Source of the DNA: Algoriphagus sp.
GTDB taxonomy: Bacteria > Bacteroidota > Bacteroidia > Cytophagales > Cyclobacteriaceae
Reading direction: 5' to 3'
NCBI RefSeq assembly: GCF_029254265.1
Contig: NZ_JAQWXX010000103.1
Location: forward strand, 1-62,897
DNA: 62,897 nucleotides
Both the position numbers and the translations under genes were made by a program. Positions within the stretch are counted from its first letter, which is position 1; each line of letters opens with the position of its first letter. Shown in pieces: positions 1 through 9,223 of the stretch. Below the pieces are notes generated by a model that did not search any database, was not told where the DNA came from, and saw only the letters and a program-made list of their open reading frames with translations.

Positions 1-1
1 T

Positions 2-85
2 TACCTGGACGAGTTTTGTTACAAGCTCAACAGAAGATACTTCGGTCAAAAACTCTTTGACAGACTCATCATTGCTTCGATTTAA
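2..85 (+). pseudogene. C-terminal end of an IS1595-type (ISXO2-like) transposase, cut by window edge
   Basis: An open frame enters from the left edge and ends at a TAA at 83-85, encoding 27 residues that begin YLDEFCYKLNRR and end with FDRLI. This resembles the C-terminus of IS1595/ISXO2-family DDE transposases, where YLDEF-x-RxNRR-x-F is conserved. Only the tail is visible, so I cannot say whether the gene upstream is intact. I could not define the inverted repeat or target duplication to the right. The assignment rests on one short motif. Confidence 0.6.
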
Positions 86-242
86 TCATACTGGCAAGAT
101 TGCGGATATACATATAAAAAAAATTCAAATTTTACTTGATTAATAAAGCTTATTTCAATTTGAAGAAGAATACCGGAGTGTTTTTATGAATTGCACTAAA
201 TCTGGAATTTCTTCTTTCCATTTAACCTTCTGAAGGCGATGT

Positions 243-1070
243 TTAATTACTTACATCGCCTTCAGATTTATCAAGAATCAAGTCTTGAGATTTATTTCGA
301 GGTCGAAAAAAATCCATTTTCACAAGTCCTTTTTCATATTGAAAGTCGGTAGGGTATGCTGATACAATCTGTCCCATTTTGATACTGTCAAAATAGTCTT
401 TCTCCTCTGGAGATTGAGCGGATTTGATCGATAAGTTACCATTGAAGTAATACTCCTGTAGAAATAATGTAATACCAGCGTTGGAGCGATGCACCACTTT
501 TCCTTGGATTTGTTCTCCTTCCTCCATCTTCTCGAGAATTATTTTGACACTTTTTCGCTGCGGGATGTCGAGTACATATGCACAGACTTTTTCCTCATCT
601 TCACTTTTAGTTAAAATAAAACGAACCCAATACCCAACTTTTTCACCGAGCCATTCCTCAGGTTTTTTGGAAGATAAACTTATGTTTACATTGACTATCG
701 CTTGGGTTTCTCGATGTCGGATACAGAAGTTTTTCCCGAAACTCATCAGGGTTCCCACAAGAAACTCGCGCTGAGTACTCATCCGAATCATATCCAGACG
801 ATGAAAGTTTGCCATCCGAATCAATCCAGCTGCAACCGGCGGATCATCATCTCTAAAGTTGGGCCTTAAGGTAAAGGATACGGTATCTCCAACCGTGGCA
901 TAGTATCGCTTGAGAATCAAACCTTCTTCTAGATCGACTATAAAATTTTGCTCTGATTGATAAAAAAAATATTTTGTACCACTCTGATCCTCCACAAAAC
1001 CAAAATGCTTTTCAGGATTAAAAGACACAATCTCTCCAAAAATCCGACTGGCATGTATAGAATCTTCCAT
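243..1070 (-). CDS. Multi-OB-fold cold-shock/S1-like protein
   Basis: A protein of about 275 aa. The ATG at 1070 is preferred over a TTG five codons upstream. Residues 10-75 read as a cold-shock-like domain: GEIVSFNPEKHFGFVED, with an FGFV RNP1-like core, then an aromatic-rich KYFFY strand. Two further beta-rich segments follow, near residues 105-155 (starting VGTLMSFG) and 190-255 (starting IQGKVVHR), which look like degenerate OB/S1 modules. No signal peptide is visible, so it is probably a cytoplasmic nucleic-acid-binding protein. It stands alone between the IS remnant and the divergent sulP gene. Its specific role is unknown; the multi-domain reading is inference. Confidence 0.6.
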   Translation of the reverse strand: MEDSIHASRIFGEIVSFNPEKHFGFVEDQSGTKYFFYQSEQNFIVDLEEGLILKRYYATVGDTVSFTLRPNFRDDDPPVAAGLIRMANFHRLDMIRMSTQREFLVGTLMSFGKNFCIRHRETQAIVNVNISLSSKKPEEWLGEKVGYWVRFILTKSEDEEKVCAYVLDIPQRKSVKIILEKMEEGEQIQGKVVHRSNAGITLFLQEYYFNGNLSIKSAQSPEEKDYFDSIKMGQIVSAYPTDFQYEKGLVKMDFFRPRNKSQDLILDKSEGDVSN

Positions 1071-1196
1071 GGCAAAAAAATACAAACTGAATTGTTAATT
1101 TTAATGCTTTCTAAAAAAATATTTTGGAGTTTTTTTTTAAACCTTAACTAATCAGTAATCCATTACCAAATAAAATTCGGTTTAAATCAATTTCCT

Positions 1197-1204
1197 TACC
1201 TTTG
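1197..1204 (+). promoter_or_regulatory. Bacteroidota -7 promoter element upstream of the SulP gene
   Basis: TACCTTTG matches the Bacteroidota sigma-A -7 consensus TAnnTTTG exactly and lies 67 nt before the ATG at 1272. No convincing -33 TTTG is visible at the usual spacing. A small dyad, GGAATT with AATTCC (1231-1247), lies in the presumed leader. Confidence 0.5.
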
Positions 1205-1271
1205 CCCCCTTGATTTACCTGAGAAAGGGGGGAATTGAAAAAATTCCTTCTTGCCTAAACCTATTATTCCG

Positions 1272-2801
1272 ATGAAGAACTATCTCAACCTCTTTGACTT
1301 CAGTCAGCGAGTCGATTATAAAACTGAAGTGCTTTCTGGACTTACGGTCGCAATGGCTCTGATTCCAGAAGCAGTTGCTTTTGCATTCATAGCAGGTCTT
1401 TCTCCACTTACTGGCCTATATGCCGCGTTTATGATGGGGTTGGTAACTTCCATATTGGGTGGAAGGCCGGGAATGATCTCTGGCGCAACAGGAGCTGTGG
1501 CAGTAGTGATCGTTTCACTGGCTGCTACGCATGGTGTTGAATATGTTTTTGCAGCAGTAGTTTTGGCTGGAATACTTCAAGTATCTGCAGGAGCTCTGAA
1601 ACTCGGTAAATTCATGCGTCTAGTTCCACATCCCGTGATTTTTGGATTTGTAAATGGTCTGGCGATTATCATTTTCATGTCCCAACTAGATCAGTTCAAG
1701 GACAGTACCGGTGCTTGGCTAACAGGCACTTCACTCTACTTGCTTCTCGGATTGGTACTTTTGACTATGCTGATTATTTGGGGATTACCGAAATTGACCA
1801 AAGTAGTTCCATCTTCCCTAACAGCAATTTTGGTTGTATTTGGGGTAGTATCCCTTTTAAACCTAGACACAAAAACCGTCGGTGATATTGCCAGTATCCA
1901 AGGTGGCTTCCCTCCTTTTCACCTACCGGCAGTTCCCCTGACTTTTGAAACCCTACAAATTATATTTCCCTATGCTGCAATTGTGGCAGGAGTTGGATTG
2001 ATCGAAAGCTTATTGACACTGAATATTATCGACGAAATCACAGAGACCAGGGGTCGAGGTAATAAAGAAGCCGTAGCGCAGGGCATTGCAAATATGCTTT
2101 CAGGAGTATTCTCAGGAATGGGTGGCTGTGCGATGATTGGTCAGTCGCTGATCAATATCTCTTCCGGAGCTCGTGCGAGACTTTCCGGTATTGTCGCTTC
2201 CGTGATGCTTTTGGTATTTATCATGTTTGGAAGTAGTCTAATTGAGCAAGTGCCAATGGCTGCTCTAACCGGTTTGATGATCATGGTATCAATAGGAACC
2301 TTCGAGTGGGCGAGTTTAAGAACCTTCACCAAAATGCCAAAATCAGATGTATTCCTGATGGTTTTGGTCACCTTGATCACTGCAGTGCTACACAATTTAG
2401 CATTGGCTGTATTGATCGGAGTGATCTTAGCTGCACTATTCTTTGCCTGGGATAATGCTAAACGAATTCGAGCTCGTAAATCAATTGACGCAAATGGGGT
2501 TAAGCACTATGAAATGTATGGCCCGCTTTTCTTTGGATCTGTAGCTGCTTTCGCAGAAAAATTTGACATTCAAAATGATCCAAGCGAAGTTATTATTGAT
2601 TTTGCGGAAAGTAGAATCGTGGATATGTCGGCGATCGAAGCGCTCAACCGGATTACAGAACGCTACCTGAAAGTAGGAAAGACTGTCCATCTGAAACACC
2701 TGAGTCCAGATTGTCTCAAGCTTATTGCCAATGCAGACAAATTGGTCGATGTCAATGTGATTGAAGATCCAAAATACAAACTAGCGATTGATAAGCTTTA
2801 A
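1272..2801 (+). CDS. SulP family inorganic anion transporter with STAS domain
   Basis: About 509 aa. The ATG at 1272 starts MKNYLNLFDFS, which fits family N-termini; a TTG seven codons upstream is less likely. The SulP membrane core covers about residues 15-400 with 10-14 hydrophobic helices, including the family-typical ALIPEAVAFAF and SGATGAVAVV segments. A C-terminal STAS domain follows at about 420-509 (VIIDFAESRIVDMSAIEAL). SulP carriers move sulfate, bicarbonate or similar anions across the inner membrane; the substrate cannot be read from sequence. The gene is monocistronic, with a promoter upstream and a terminator hairpin just downstream. Confidence 0.9.
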   Translation: MKNYLNLFDFSQRVDYKTEVLSGLTVAMALIPEAVAFAFIAGLSPLTGLYAAFMMGLVTSILGGRPGMISGATGAVAVVIVSLAATHGVEYVFAAVVLAGILQVSAGALKLGKFMRLVPHPVIFGFVNGLAIIIFMSQLDQFKDSTGAWLTGTSLYLLLGLVLLTMLIIWGLPKLTKVVPSSLTAILVVFGVVSLLNLDTKTVGDIASIQGGFPPFHLPAVPLTFETLQIIFPYAAIVAGVGLIESLLTLNIIDEITETRGRGNKEAVAQGIANMLSGVFSGMGGCAMIGQSLINISSGARARLSGIVASVMLLVFIMFGSSLIEQVPMAALTGLMIMVSIGTFEWASLRTFTKMPKSDVFLMVLVTLITAVLHNLALAVLIGVILAALFFAWDNAKRIRARKSIDANGVKHYEMYGPLFFGSVAAFAEKFDIQNDPSEVIIDFAESRIVDMSAIEALNRITERYLKVGKTVHLKHLSPDCLKLIANADKLVDVNVIEDPKYKLAIDKL

Positions 2802-2842
2802 ATAGCTGCTATAAACCAGCATTCCATTCGGAAGGAAAATTA

Positions 2843-2874
2843 AAAAGGATCAAATCTTCTGACTTGATCCTTTT
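2843..2874. terminator. Bidirectional hairpin terminator between sulP and serine hydrolase
   Basis: Arms AAAAGGATCAA (2843-2853) and TTGATCCTTTT (2864-2874) form a perfect 11-bp stem with a 10-nt loop. A-runs and T-runs flank both sides, so the structure can end the rightward sulP transcript and the leftward serine hydrolase transcript. Confidence 0.75.
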
Positions 2875-2928
2875 AACTTTGTGTTCTTCGTGTCACACCT
2901 CAGCGATCGCTGTGGTTAAAAAAGCAGC

Positions 2929-4197
2929 TTATTCCACTGCCGCAAAAACCATTTGTCGGAATTTCCAACCGGTTTGATCTCCGTTTCCGCCTTGGGTTTG
3001 CTTCATCAGGATTCCAATCGTTTTGGTCACCGGATCAGCAAAATATTGGGTATTGAAATAGCCTCCCCAATCAAAGGTTCCGACACTTCCATTTCCCCCG
3101 TTTAGAAAACCTGCTTCGTTAACGATTCCAAATGCTAGCCCATAGCTTTCCGCTCCGCCAGAAATCAAATCCCCCACTTGGTTGGACATGATGAGTTCGA
3201 TGGTTGTAGGACTCAAGATTCTTTTCCCATTATATATACCTCCATTAAGATACATCTGAAGAAATTTAGCATAATCCTCTGCAGTGGAACTCAGCCCTGC
3301 TCCTCCGGAAAAAAATGCTTTCGCTCCCTTCTTAGGATAATCCGGATCATAAAAAGTCACTGGCATTGGCCGCCATTGCCCATTTGCAAATTGATGAACT
3401 GTAACCAGCTTTTCTCCTTGTGTTTCATTTAGGTAAAATCCGGTATTTACCATTGTCAAAGGCTGAAAAATCCGAGTTTTCAAAAACTCGTCAAAGGGCA
3501 TTCCTGATACAATCTCAATAAAATAACCCAAGACATCTAGGCCTTCAGAATACGTATATTTTGATCCCGGATCATGGTGGAGCGGAAGCTTTGCAAGCTT
3601 CTTGATATTTTCCCCAATGGTAACCGGCTCCGTGGTATATAGATCAATGATTCCTGCTTTTTGATAAATCATTTTCATCCGCTCATCACCATCAATCATC
3701 CCATAGCCAATGCCGGAAGTATGTGTAATTAAATCTTTAACTGTAATCTCTTTTGAAGCAGGCCGGGTGGAATAGGTACTATCTGCAAAACGAAAACCTG
3801 TTATCACCTGAGGATTTTTGAATTCAGGAATCCACTTCGAAATTGGATCGTTCAGTTGAAATTTCCCCTCCTCCCAAAGCATCATTACCGCAGTAGAAGT
3901 AATCGCTTTAGTTTGGGAGGCGATTCTAAAAATCTGATCCTTCTCCATTTCACGCTGGGAAGGCAGATCAGCTAATCCTTTCGCGGAATGGTAAACTATT
4001 TTCCCATCTTTGACAATCATCGCCACCAAACCAGGAATATGATTGGCTTGGACGCTTTCCTCGAGCATCTGATCGATTCGATTGATTCGATCTTGGGAGA
4101 TTCCTTTGGGAGGTGCCGTGCTGGCAGGCATTAACACTTGAGCATGCAATCCGATAGCGATCAAAAATGCTAAACTGGCTATTAGGGCTTTTTTCAT
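2929..4197 (-). CDS. Exported serine hydrolase of the beta-lactamase/penicillin-binding family (class C-like)
   Basis: 422 aa with an N-terminal signal peptide (MKKALIASLAFLIAIGLHAQ). The catalytic SxxK motif is SQTK at residues 94-97 and the second-motif tyrosine is in YTYSEG near residue 215. The fold continues with the typical beta-lactamase-related segments ITVKDLITHTSGIGYG and FSGGAGLSSTAEDYAKFLQMYL. Members include esterases, D-amino-acid peptidases and true lactamases, so substrate is unassigned. It is probably periplasmic. It stands alone, between a bidirectional terminator and the terminator of the HtrA gene. Confidence 0.85.
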   Translation of the reverse strand: MKKALIASLAFLIAIGLHAQVLMPASTAPPKGISQDRINRIDQMLEESVQANHIPGLVAMIVKDGKIVYHSAKGLADLPSQREMEKDQIFRIASQTKAITSTAVMMLWEEGKFQLNDPISKWIPEFKNPQVITGFRFADSTYSTRPASKEITVKDLITHTSGIGYGMIDGDERMKMIYQKAGIIDLYTTEPVTIGENIKKLAKLPLHHDPGSKYTYSEGLDVLGYFIEIVSGMPFDEFLKTRIFQPLTMVNTGFYLNETQGEKLVTVHQFANGQWRPMPVTFYDPDYPKKGAKAFFSGGAGLSSTAEDYAKFLQMYLNGGIYNGKRILSPTTIELIMSNQVGDLISGGAESYGLAFGIVNEAGFLNGGNGSVGTFDWGGYFNTQYFADPVTKTIGILMKQTQGGNGDQTGWKFRQMVFAAVE

Positions 4198-4255
4198 AGA
4201 TAATCAATTTGTTAACCATCAAATTACAGAAAGCTTTTGAATAGACATAAAAAAA

Positions 4256-4279
4256 GCAGGCTGGAAAATTCCAGCCTGC
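4256..4279 (-). terminator. Rho-independent terminator of the HtrA gene
   Basis: Perfect inverted repeat GCAGGCTGGAA / TTCCAGCCTGC with an AA loop. Read on the minus strand it is followed by a run of T (the A-run at 4249-4255). It lies 24 nt past the stop codon of the HtrA gene that ends at 4303. Confidence 0.85.
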
Positions 4280-4302
4280 TGTCAATTAGAAGTTCGGGGT
4301 GA

Positions 4303-5799
4303 TTAATCAACTTCTACTTCAAAGTAGTATTCTGTCCCATCCTGGAACATTCCAAGCACTACAATTTCTTCTCCCTGAAGATCATTTAAAATCTCAACAA
4401 GTCCTTCAGCACCTTGCACTCTCACTCTTCCATCACTAGAAATAATCGAGGTGATGATAAATCCAGGTCTAGCACCTGCACTCCTCCATTTTCCTCCAGA
4501 AACTGTACTGATCACAGCTCCTCCTTGGATTCTCAGAGCCTCTTTTAGTGAATCTTTGATATCTTCAAAAACTACTCCTTCAAATTCAAAAGTCTTAGGA
4601 ATCACTTTTTTCACGATATCTGTATCCCCAGCAAAATTTTTCAGAGTTGCAGTTGTCTTATAGGTCTTACCCTCTCGAATATATTCCACTTCGACTTTAT
4701 CACCAGGTCGTTTTCTAGCAACCATTTCCTGAAGATTTGCGACTGAATTGGTCTTTCTTCCATCAACACCGATAATGATATCACCTTCTTTCAATCCTGC
4801 TTCTTTGCCGCCACTATTATCATTAACTCCTCCGATATATACACCTTGCTCCACTGGGAATTCTTTTCCTAAGAACTCTCCTAACTCAGGACTGATGTCT
4901 CGAATATTCACTCCCAATAACCCTCGCTGCACAGTTCCATACATCATCAGATCATCCATAACTTTCTTGACAAGCGTACTTGGAACAGCAAAGGAATACC
5001 CGCTGTAGGAACCTGTTTTGGTGGCAATAGCAGTATTGATTCCGATCAATTCTCCTGCTAAATTAACTAATGCCCCTCCTGAATTCCCCGGATTTACTAC
5101 CGCATCAGTCTGCAGGAATGATTCCACCTGAAGATTATTTTCTACGTTCTCAAGAATCCCAATATTTCTCGCTTTTGCAGAAATAATCCCTGCTGTAACG
5201 GTTGAGTTTAGATTAAAAGGATTACCAACGGCTAGAACCCACTCTCCAACTCTAGTTTTATCTGAATCGCCAAATTTCACGAAAGGCAAACCAGTAGCTT
5301 CAATTTTCAGGAGTGCTAAATCTGTACTGGGATCAGTACCAATAATTTTTGCTACATAGCGCTTATTGTTTTCAAGGGAAATATCAACTTTGGTAGCTCC
5401 ATCCACTACGTGATTGTTAGTCACGATATAACCATCGGACGAGATAATAACTCCAGAACCGGAACTCATCGGCATAGGCCGCCCCTGATCCCCTCCATCT
5501 CGTTGAGGAAACTGGAAGAATTCCTGAAGTGGATCACGCTGCTGCCTTCCTGAATAAGAAATAGTCGTATTTACATGAACGACCGCAGGAGTTACGATCT
5601 CTGCGGATGCCACGAAGTTGATTCCATCGGGAATCGTAAAATCTTTGTCTGACAACAAGTTTACAAAACTTGTTTGTTGTTTTTCATCAAAATTTGACTG
5701 GGGCTGGGGTTGAATAAAAAAGCTCACACCTGCCAATGCCACCACACCACCTATCAAGGAGGCTAGAAACATTCCTAAGAAGAATTGTTTTTTGCTCAT
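4303..5799 (-). CDS. Periplasmic trypsin-like serine protease, HtrA/DegP family (copy 1)
   Basis: 498 aa from the ATG at 5799 (MSKKQFFLGMF, then a hydrophobic segment GMFLASLIGGVVALAG that acts as signal peptide or anchor). The catalytic triad is visible: His in TNNHVVDGATKV, Asp in STDLALLKIEA, Ser in NPGNSGGALVN. PDZ1 begins near RGLLGVNIRDISPELGEF, and a second PDZ-like segment occupies the last 110 residues. The family degrades or refolds damaged envelope proteins. A paralogue lies at 21112-22557. The gene is monocistronic with its own terminator. Confidence 0.93.
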   Translation of the reverse strand: MSKKQFFLGMFLASLIGGVVALAGVSFFIQPQPQSNFDEKQQTSFVNLLSDKDFTIPDGINFVASAEIVTPAVVHVNTTISYSGRQQRDPLQEFFQFPQRDGGDQGRPMPMSSGSGVIISSDGYIVTNNHVVDGATKVDISLENNKRYVAKIIGTDPSTDLALLKIEATGLPFVKFGDSDKTRVGEWVLAVGNPFNLNSTVTAGIISAKARNIGILENVENNLQVESFLQTDAVVNPGNSGGALVNLAGELIGINTAIATKTGSYSGYSFAVPSTLVKKVMDDLMMYGTVQRGLLGVNIRDISPELGEFLGKEFPVEQGVYIGGVNDNSGGKEAGLKEGDIIIGVDGRKTNSVANLQEMVARKRPGDKVEVEYIREGKTYKTTATLKNFAGDTDIVKKVIPKTFEFEGVVFEDIKDSLKEALRIQGGAVISTVSGGKWRSAGARPGFIITSIISSDGRVRVQGAEGLVEILNDLQGEEIVVLGMFQDGTEYYFEVEVD

Positions 5800-5941
5800 A
5801 TCTTTTATTCTTTTTGTTGTAACTGATAAACGAACTACAGGAATTAACATTCCAAAAACCGGGCTTATTTCTGCGTCAGAATCTCCAAATTAACAAGAAT
5901 TAACCGCTTTTTTAGGCTCTTATTAAACTAAACAAAATATA

Positions 5942-5964
5942 AAGAGTGGGGTTTTCCCACTCTT
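5942..5964 (-). terminator. Terminator of the Hsp20 gene
   Basis: Inverted repeat AAGAGTGGG / CCCACTCTT with a 5-nt loop, starting 5 nt after the Hsp20 stop codon. On the minus strand the stem is followed by the T-rich stretch TATATTTTG. Confidence 0.75.
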
Positions 5965-5968
5965 CACA

Positions 5969-6397
5969 TTATTTCACTTCGATAGCCTTTTTTACTTCAG
6001 TTTTCTCTTTTTTAGGAATAAGTACTTTAAGAAGTCCGTCTTCATAAGTCGCTTCTATAGCATCTGCTTTCACATCTTCAGGCAGAAAGAAAGATCTTTT
6101 GAAAGAACCATATTGACTCTCAATACTGTGAAAATTTTTACCTTCTTTCTTTTCTTCCAGCTTTCGCTCACCGGATATGTTAAGCTTACCATCAACAAAT
6201 TCTACGTTGAAATCTTTCTTCTGAACTCCAGGAACTGCCACATGGATTTCAAAATTCTTCTCATCTTCGGCAATATCCACTGCTGGATTAAAGGGCTTCT
6301 CTATAGCGCCAAATGAATCATTGAAGAACTTATCCAAAACACTACTAAAGTTTGATGGATACATTGGATCAAGTTGGTTTGTCTTTACGATTTTCAT
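5969..6397 (-). CDS. Small heat shock protein, Hsp20/alpha-crystallin family
   Basis: 142 aa from the ATG that gives MKIVKTNQ. The alpha-crystallin domain spans about residues 35-130: AVDIAEDEKNFEIHVAVPGVQKKDF at the start, then the diagnostic GxLxI-type C-terminal end YEDGLLKVLIPKKE. A short IEVK tail follows. Hsp20 proteins are ATP-independent holdases that keep unfolding proteins soluble. The length is typical for bacterial class A proteins. It is monocistronic and divergent from the MscS channel gene. No CIRCE or other heat-shock operator was recognised in the 247-bp upstream gap. Confidence 0.93.
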   Translation of the reverse strand: MKIVKTNQLDPMYPSNFSSVLDKFFNDSFGAIEKPFNPAVDIAEDEKNFEIHVAVPGVQKKDFNVEFVDGKLNISGERKLEEKKEGKNFHSIESQYGSFKRSFFLPEDVKADAIEATYEDGLLKVLIPKKEKTEVKKAIEVK

Positions 6398-6644
6398 AAT
6401 AATTGTTGGTTTTAGTGAATAATTCAACTTTAAAATCAATTTAGAAAAATCCGTTCCACTACTATTTTTAAGTCATTATGACTTATTTTTCCTGAAAATT
6501 GATGGAGAAGACTGCCTATCTGGCAGAAAAACAGAGGTTTTTGTATTATTTTTACTTTTACTAAATTGAAAACTCAGATTAAAAAATCATTTGTCAATCT
6601 TCGCTTTTACTTTCAATTTGGTAATTAGTAAAAACCCAAAAAAT

Positions 6645-9182
6645 ATGTCAATCCGAGCTTTGTTCTTCCTTCAATTTTTTTTCTTTGGATTATCGTTTTT
6701 GGGTTTCGGACAATCACAAACACTCCCTGATTCTACAGTAAATGAATCTTCTTTGGTTGTTGATACCCTTTTCTTGACTTCAAAGGAAAGCGTTAAAAAC
6801 AATCGTATTGGTACTTATTTGAGCCAAGTGCTAAAAGGGTCAAAAAATTATGCAATTGAACTCGGGAAATTAAAACTAATCTTATCTGAATTCCCTGATA
6901 CTACTGAAATCAGTGAACGTTTACCTACTTTAAAACAATCGACTGAAACGTTGAAGGACTTGACCTCAAGAGATCGTGATTTATTGAATCAGCGCTACTT
7001 GAAAGGTGTAGAAAACTTTATTAAATCACTTGAAAATGAAAAGGAATCTTATGAAGTATTAGTAAATCGACGGATGGATGATCTAATTGATGTCGGTAAG
7101 TCACTTGCAAGTATTCGTAATGACTCCTTATTGAATCTTACCTTACGAGACACCACAAGTTTCCCTCTAATAACCAAAGAAATAAATAATCTAAAAACCA
7201 CCATAATAGAATTGGACAGCGTCCTCTTCCAACAAGAAATAATCCTCTCAAATTTTCAAGCGAGTCTCTCAGAGATTACGATTTCAATACTCGACTTATC
7301 CCAATTTTTTAAGCAAAGCTCTGTAGCAATCAGACAAAGATCATGGCAAAAGGAGGTTAATTATATCTGGGAGCCCAAAAACTACAAAAATCAAGTCCCA
7401 GTAACGACTGAATTTTTAAGCTCCATTAAGGTAAATATGTTTGTCCTGAAAAGATATTTAGAGGAAACCCAAACCTTACTTGGGATTCTATTTATTGTAG
7501 TCCTCCTTCTCTATTTCAAATTAAAAAGCATACTCGATTCCATATCAAAAAGAAAAGAATTTGCTGATATTATCTTGGAGCGTGTAACCTATTTAAGAAA
7601 AAATCTTTTTGCTTCTTGCATTATCATCGTTTTACCCATTTTTTTTCTTTTTTTCACTAATCCGCCCATTGTCTTTAGCTCGATCTTTTCACTCATCATG
7701 GTTCTGTTTTCGGGACCTATCCTACTTTTCCATTTTGGAAAAAGGATCTTTCTTATTTGGTTATTATTCATGCCTCTTTATTTGGTAGGACCTACTATCG
7801 GGCTTCATTGGCAACTAACCTATGCTGAACGTCCGATTATTTTTGCAATTGCATTAGGAGGCTCACTTTTGGGAATCTTGATGTTTAGGGAGACAAAAGG
7901 AAAGGTATTTAATGAATCCTGGGTATTACAATTTCTATCAATTTTTATTTTGGCATTTTCAATTTTCTCTTTGGGAGCCAATTCATTGGGGAGATTTAGT
8001 ATTGCAAAATCTTATGTCATCCCAGGAATCACGGGGTTTTACAGAGGACTTGCACTTTTCTTGTTTACGCAGGTCTGTCTAAAAGCAATCTATCTGTGGA
8101 TCGAATCTAGAAAAAAAGAGACTGATGTCATCTCCACATTTTTTGATTTTCAGGAGATTCAAAAAAGAATTCAAAGTATCTTAAATATTCTGGCTTTAGC
8201 CATTTGGACCTATAGCATTATTTATTACCTGGGTTTCTTCGATCCTTTATATGATTCAATTGTTAAATTTCTTTCAGATGAACGGACTTTGGGTAATGCT
8301 ACTTTCGAGTTTGGCACTATACTTCTTTTCTTCCTGATTTTAATAATTTCATCTTTTCTGGCAAATAACATCGCTTATTTTGCTTCTATTCAGGATCAAA
8401 AAATCGCCCAATCAAGAACAAAGCGACTCGGTAGCTCGATCCTTTTGATCCGTCTTGGAGTCATAATAATCGGCTTCTTTATAGCGATGACTGCTGCCAA
8501 AATCCCTTTTGATAAGCTTACGATTGTATTGGGAGCCTTATCTGTTGGTATCGGTTTCGGTTTGCAAACCATTATAAACAATCTGGTATCAGGGATAATT
8601 TTAGCTTTTGAAAGACCGATTCAAATTGGTGATGAGATCCAAGTCGGTACGCTAATGGGTACTGTCAAGGAGGTTGGAATTCGAGCGAGCAAAATACAGG
8701 CTTATGATGGATCTGAAATAATATTACCAAATGGTGATCTGCTTTCTCAAAGTTTGATTAATTGGACTTTATCGGATAAGAGAAAAAGAGTAGAACTTAT
8801 GATAGGCGTGGCATATAATTCGGATATGGAAAAAGTAAAAACCCTGATAGAAAAAGAGCTGGAGAATGAAAAAATCTTAAGCACCCCTAAACCTAAGGTC
8901 TTGATGCAAAATTTTGGAGATAGCTCGGTCGATTTTAGAGTATTGTTCTGGGTAGAAAGCTTCGATTATTGGATCGATATCCGAGCAGAAGTCATGAGTG
9001 GTATCTTTCAATCTTTTGCTGAAAATAATATCGAAATACCGTTTCCGAAACGAGATCTATATTTAAAATCTGTTCCATCTTCTTGGCAGGAAAAAATCTC
9101 CAGACCGTCTGAAAACATTTCCATTCCAACCAAAGAAAGTGATCCAAAAAGCGATGAAAACAAAAAATCCTCCGAGATCTAA
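6645..9182 (+). CDS. Large mechanosensitive channel, MscS family (MscK/MscM-like architecture)
   Basis: 845 aa from the ATG at 6645, which gives a clean signal peptide (MSIRALFFLQ to GFGQSQ). A periplasmic coiled-coil-like region covers about residues 30-270. Multiple transmembrane helices follow at about 280-600. The MscS pore and beta domain (GLQTIINNLVSGIILAFERPI, then GDEIQVGTLMGTVKEVG) is near 625-690, ending with a soluble MscS C-domain. Such channels open under membrane tension to release solutes in hypo-osmotic shock. The stop codon lies inside a hairpin shared with the downstream csp terminator. Confidence 0.9.
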   Translation: MSIRALFFLQFFFFGLSFLGFGQSQTLPDSTVNESSLVVDTLFLTSKESVKNNRIGTYLSQVLKGSKNYAIELGKLKLILSEFPDTTEISERLPTLKQSTETLKDLTSRDRDLLNQRYLKGVENFIKSLENEKESYEVLVNRRMDDLIDVGKSLASIRNDSLLNLTLRDTTSFPLITKEINNLKTTIIELDSVLFQQEIILSNFQASLSEITISILDLSQFFKQSSVAIRQRSWQKEVNYIWEPKNYKNQVPVTTEFLSSIKVNMFVLKRYLEETQTLLGILFIVVLLLYFKLKSILDSISKRKEFADIILERVTYLRKNLFASCIIIVLPIFFLFFTNPPIVFSSIFSLIMVLFSGPILLFHFGKRIFLIWLLFMPLYLVGPTIGLHWQLTYAERPIIFAIALGGSLLGILMFRETKGKVFNESWVLQFLSIFILAFSIFSLGANSLGRFSIAKSYVIPGITGFYRGLALFLFTQVCLKAIYLWIESRKKETDVISTFFDFQEIQKRIQSILNILALAIWTYSIIYYLGFFDPLYDSIVKFLSDERTLGNATFEFGTILLFFLILIISSFLANNIAYFASIQDQKIAQSRTKRLGSSILLIRLGVIIIGFFIAMTAAKIPFDKLTIVLGALSVGIGFGLQTIINNLVSGIILAFERPIQIGDEIQVGTLMGTVKEVGIRASKIQAYDGSEIILPNGDLLSQSLINWTLSDKRKRVELMIGVAYNSDMEKVKTLIEKELENEKILSTPKPKVLMQNFGDSSVDFRVLFWVESFDYWIDIRAEVMSGIFQSFAENNIEIPFPKRDLYLKSVPSSWQEKISRPSENISIPTKESDPKSDENKKSSEI

Positions 9183-9194
9183 ATCTCAGAGGAT
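9167..9194. terminator. Hairpin overlapping the mscS-like stop codon; terminator of csp
   Basis: Arms at 9167-9178 and 9183-9194 pair 11 of 12 positions around a 4-nt loop. The TAA stop of the channel gene sits between the arms. On the minus strand the hairpin is followed by a T run (A-run 9162-9166), a good terminator for the cold-shock gene. No T-run follows in the plus direction. Confidence 0.6.
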
Positions 9195-9223
9195 CAATTA
9201 ACAAGAACTTCAAAAATGCTTTA

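Noticed and set aside
1231..1247. Terminator or operator at the GGAATT/AATTCC dyad before sulP
   Set aside because: Short stem and no T-run; not enough to call a site.
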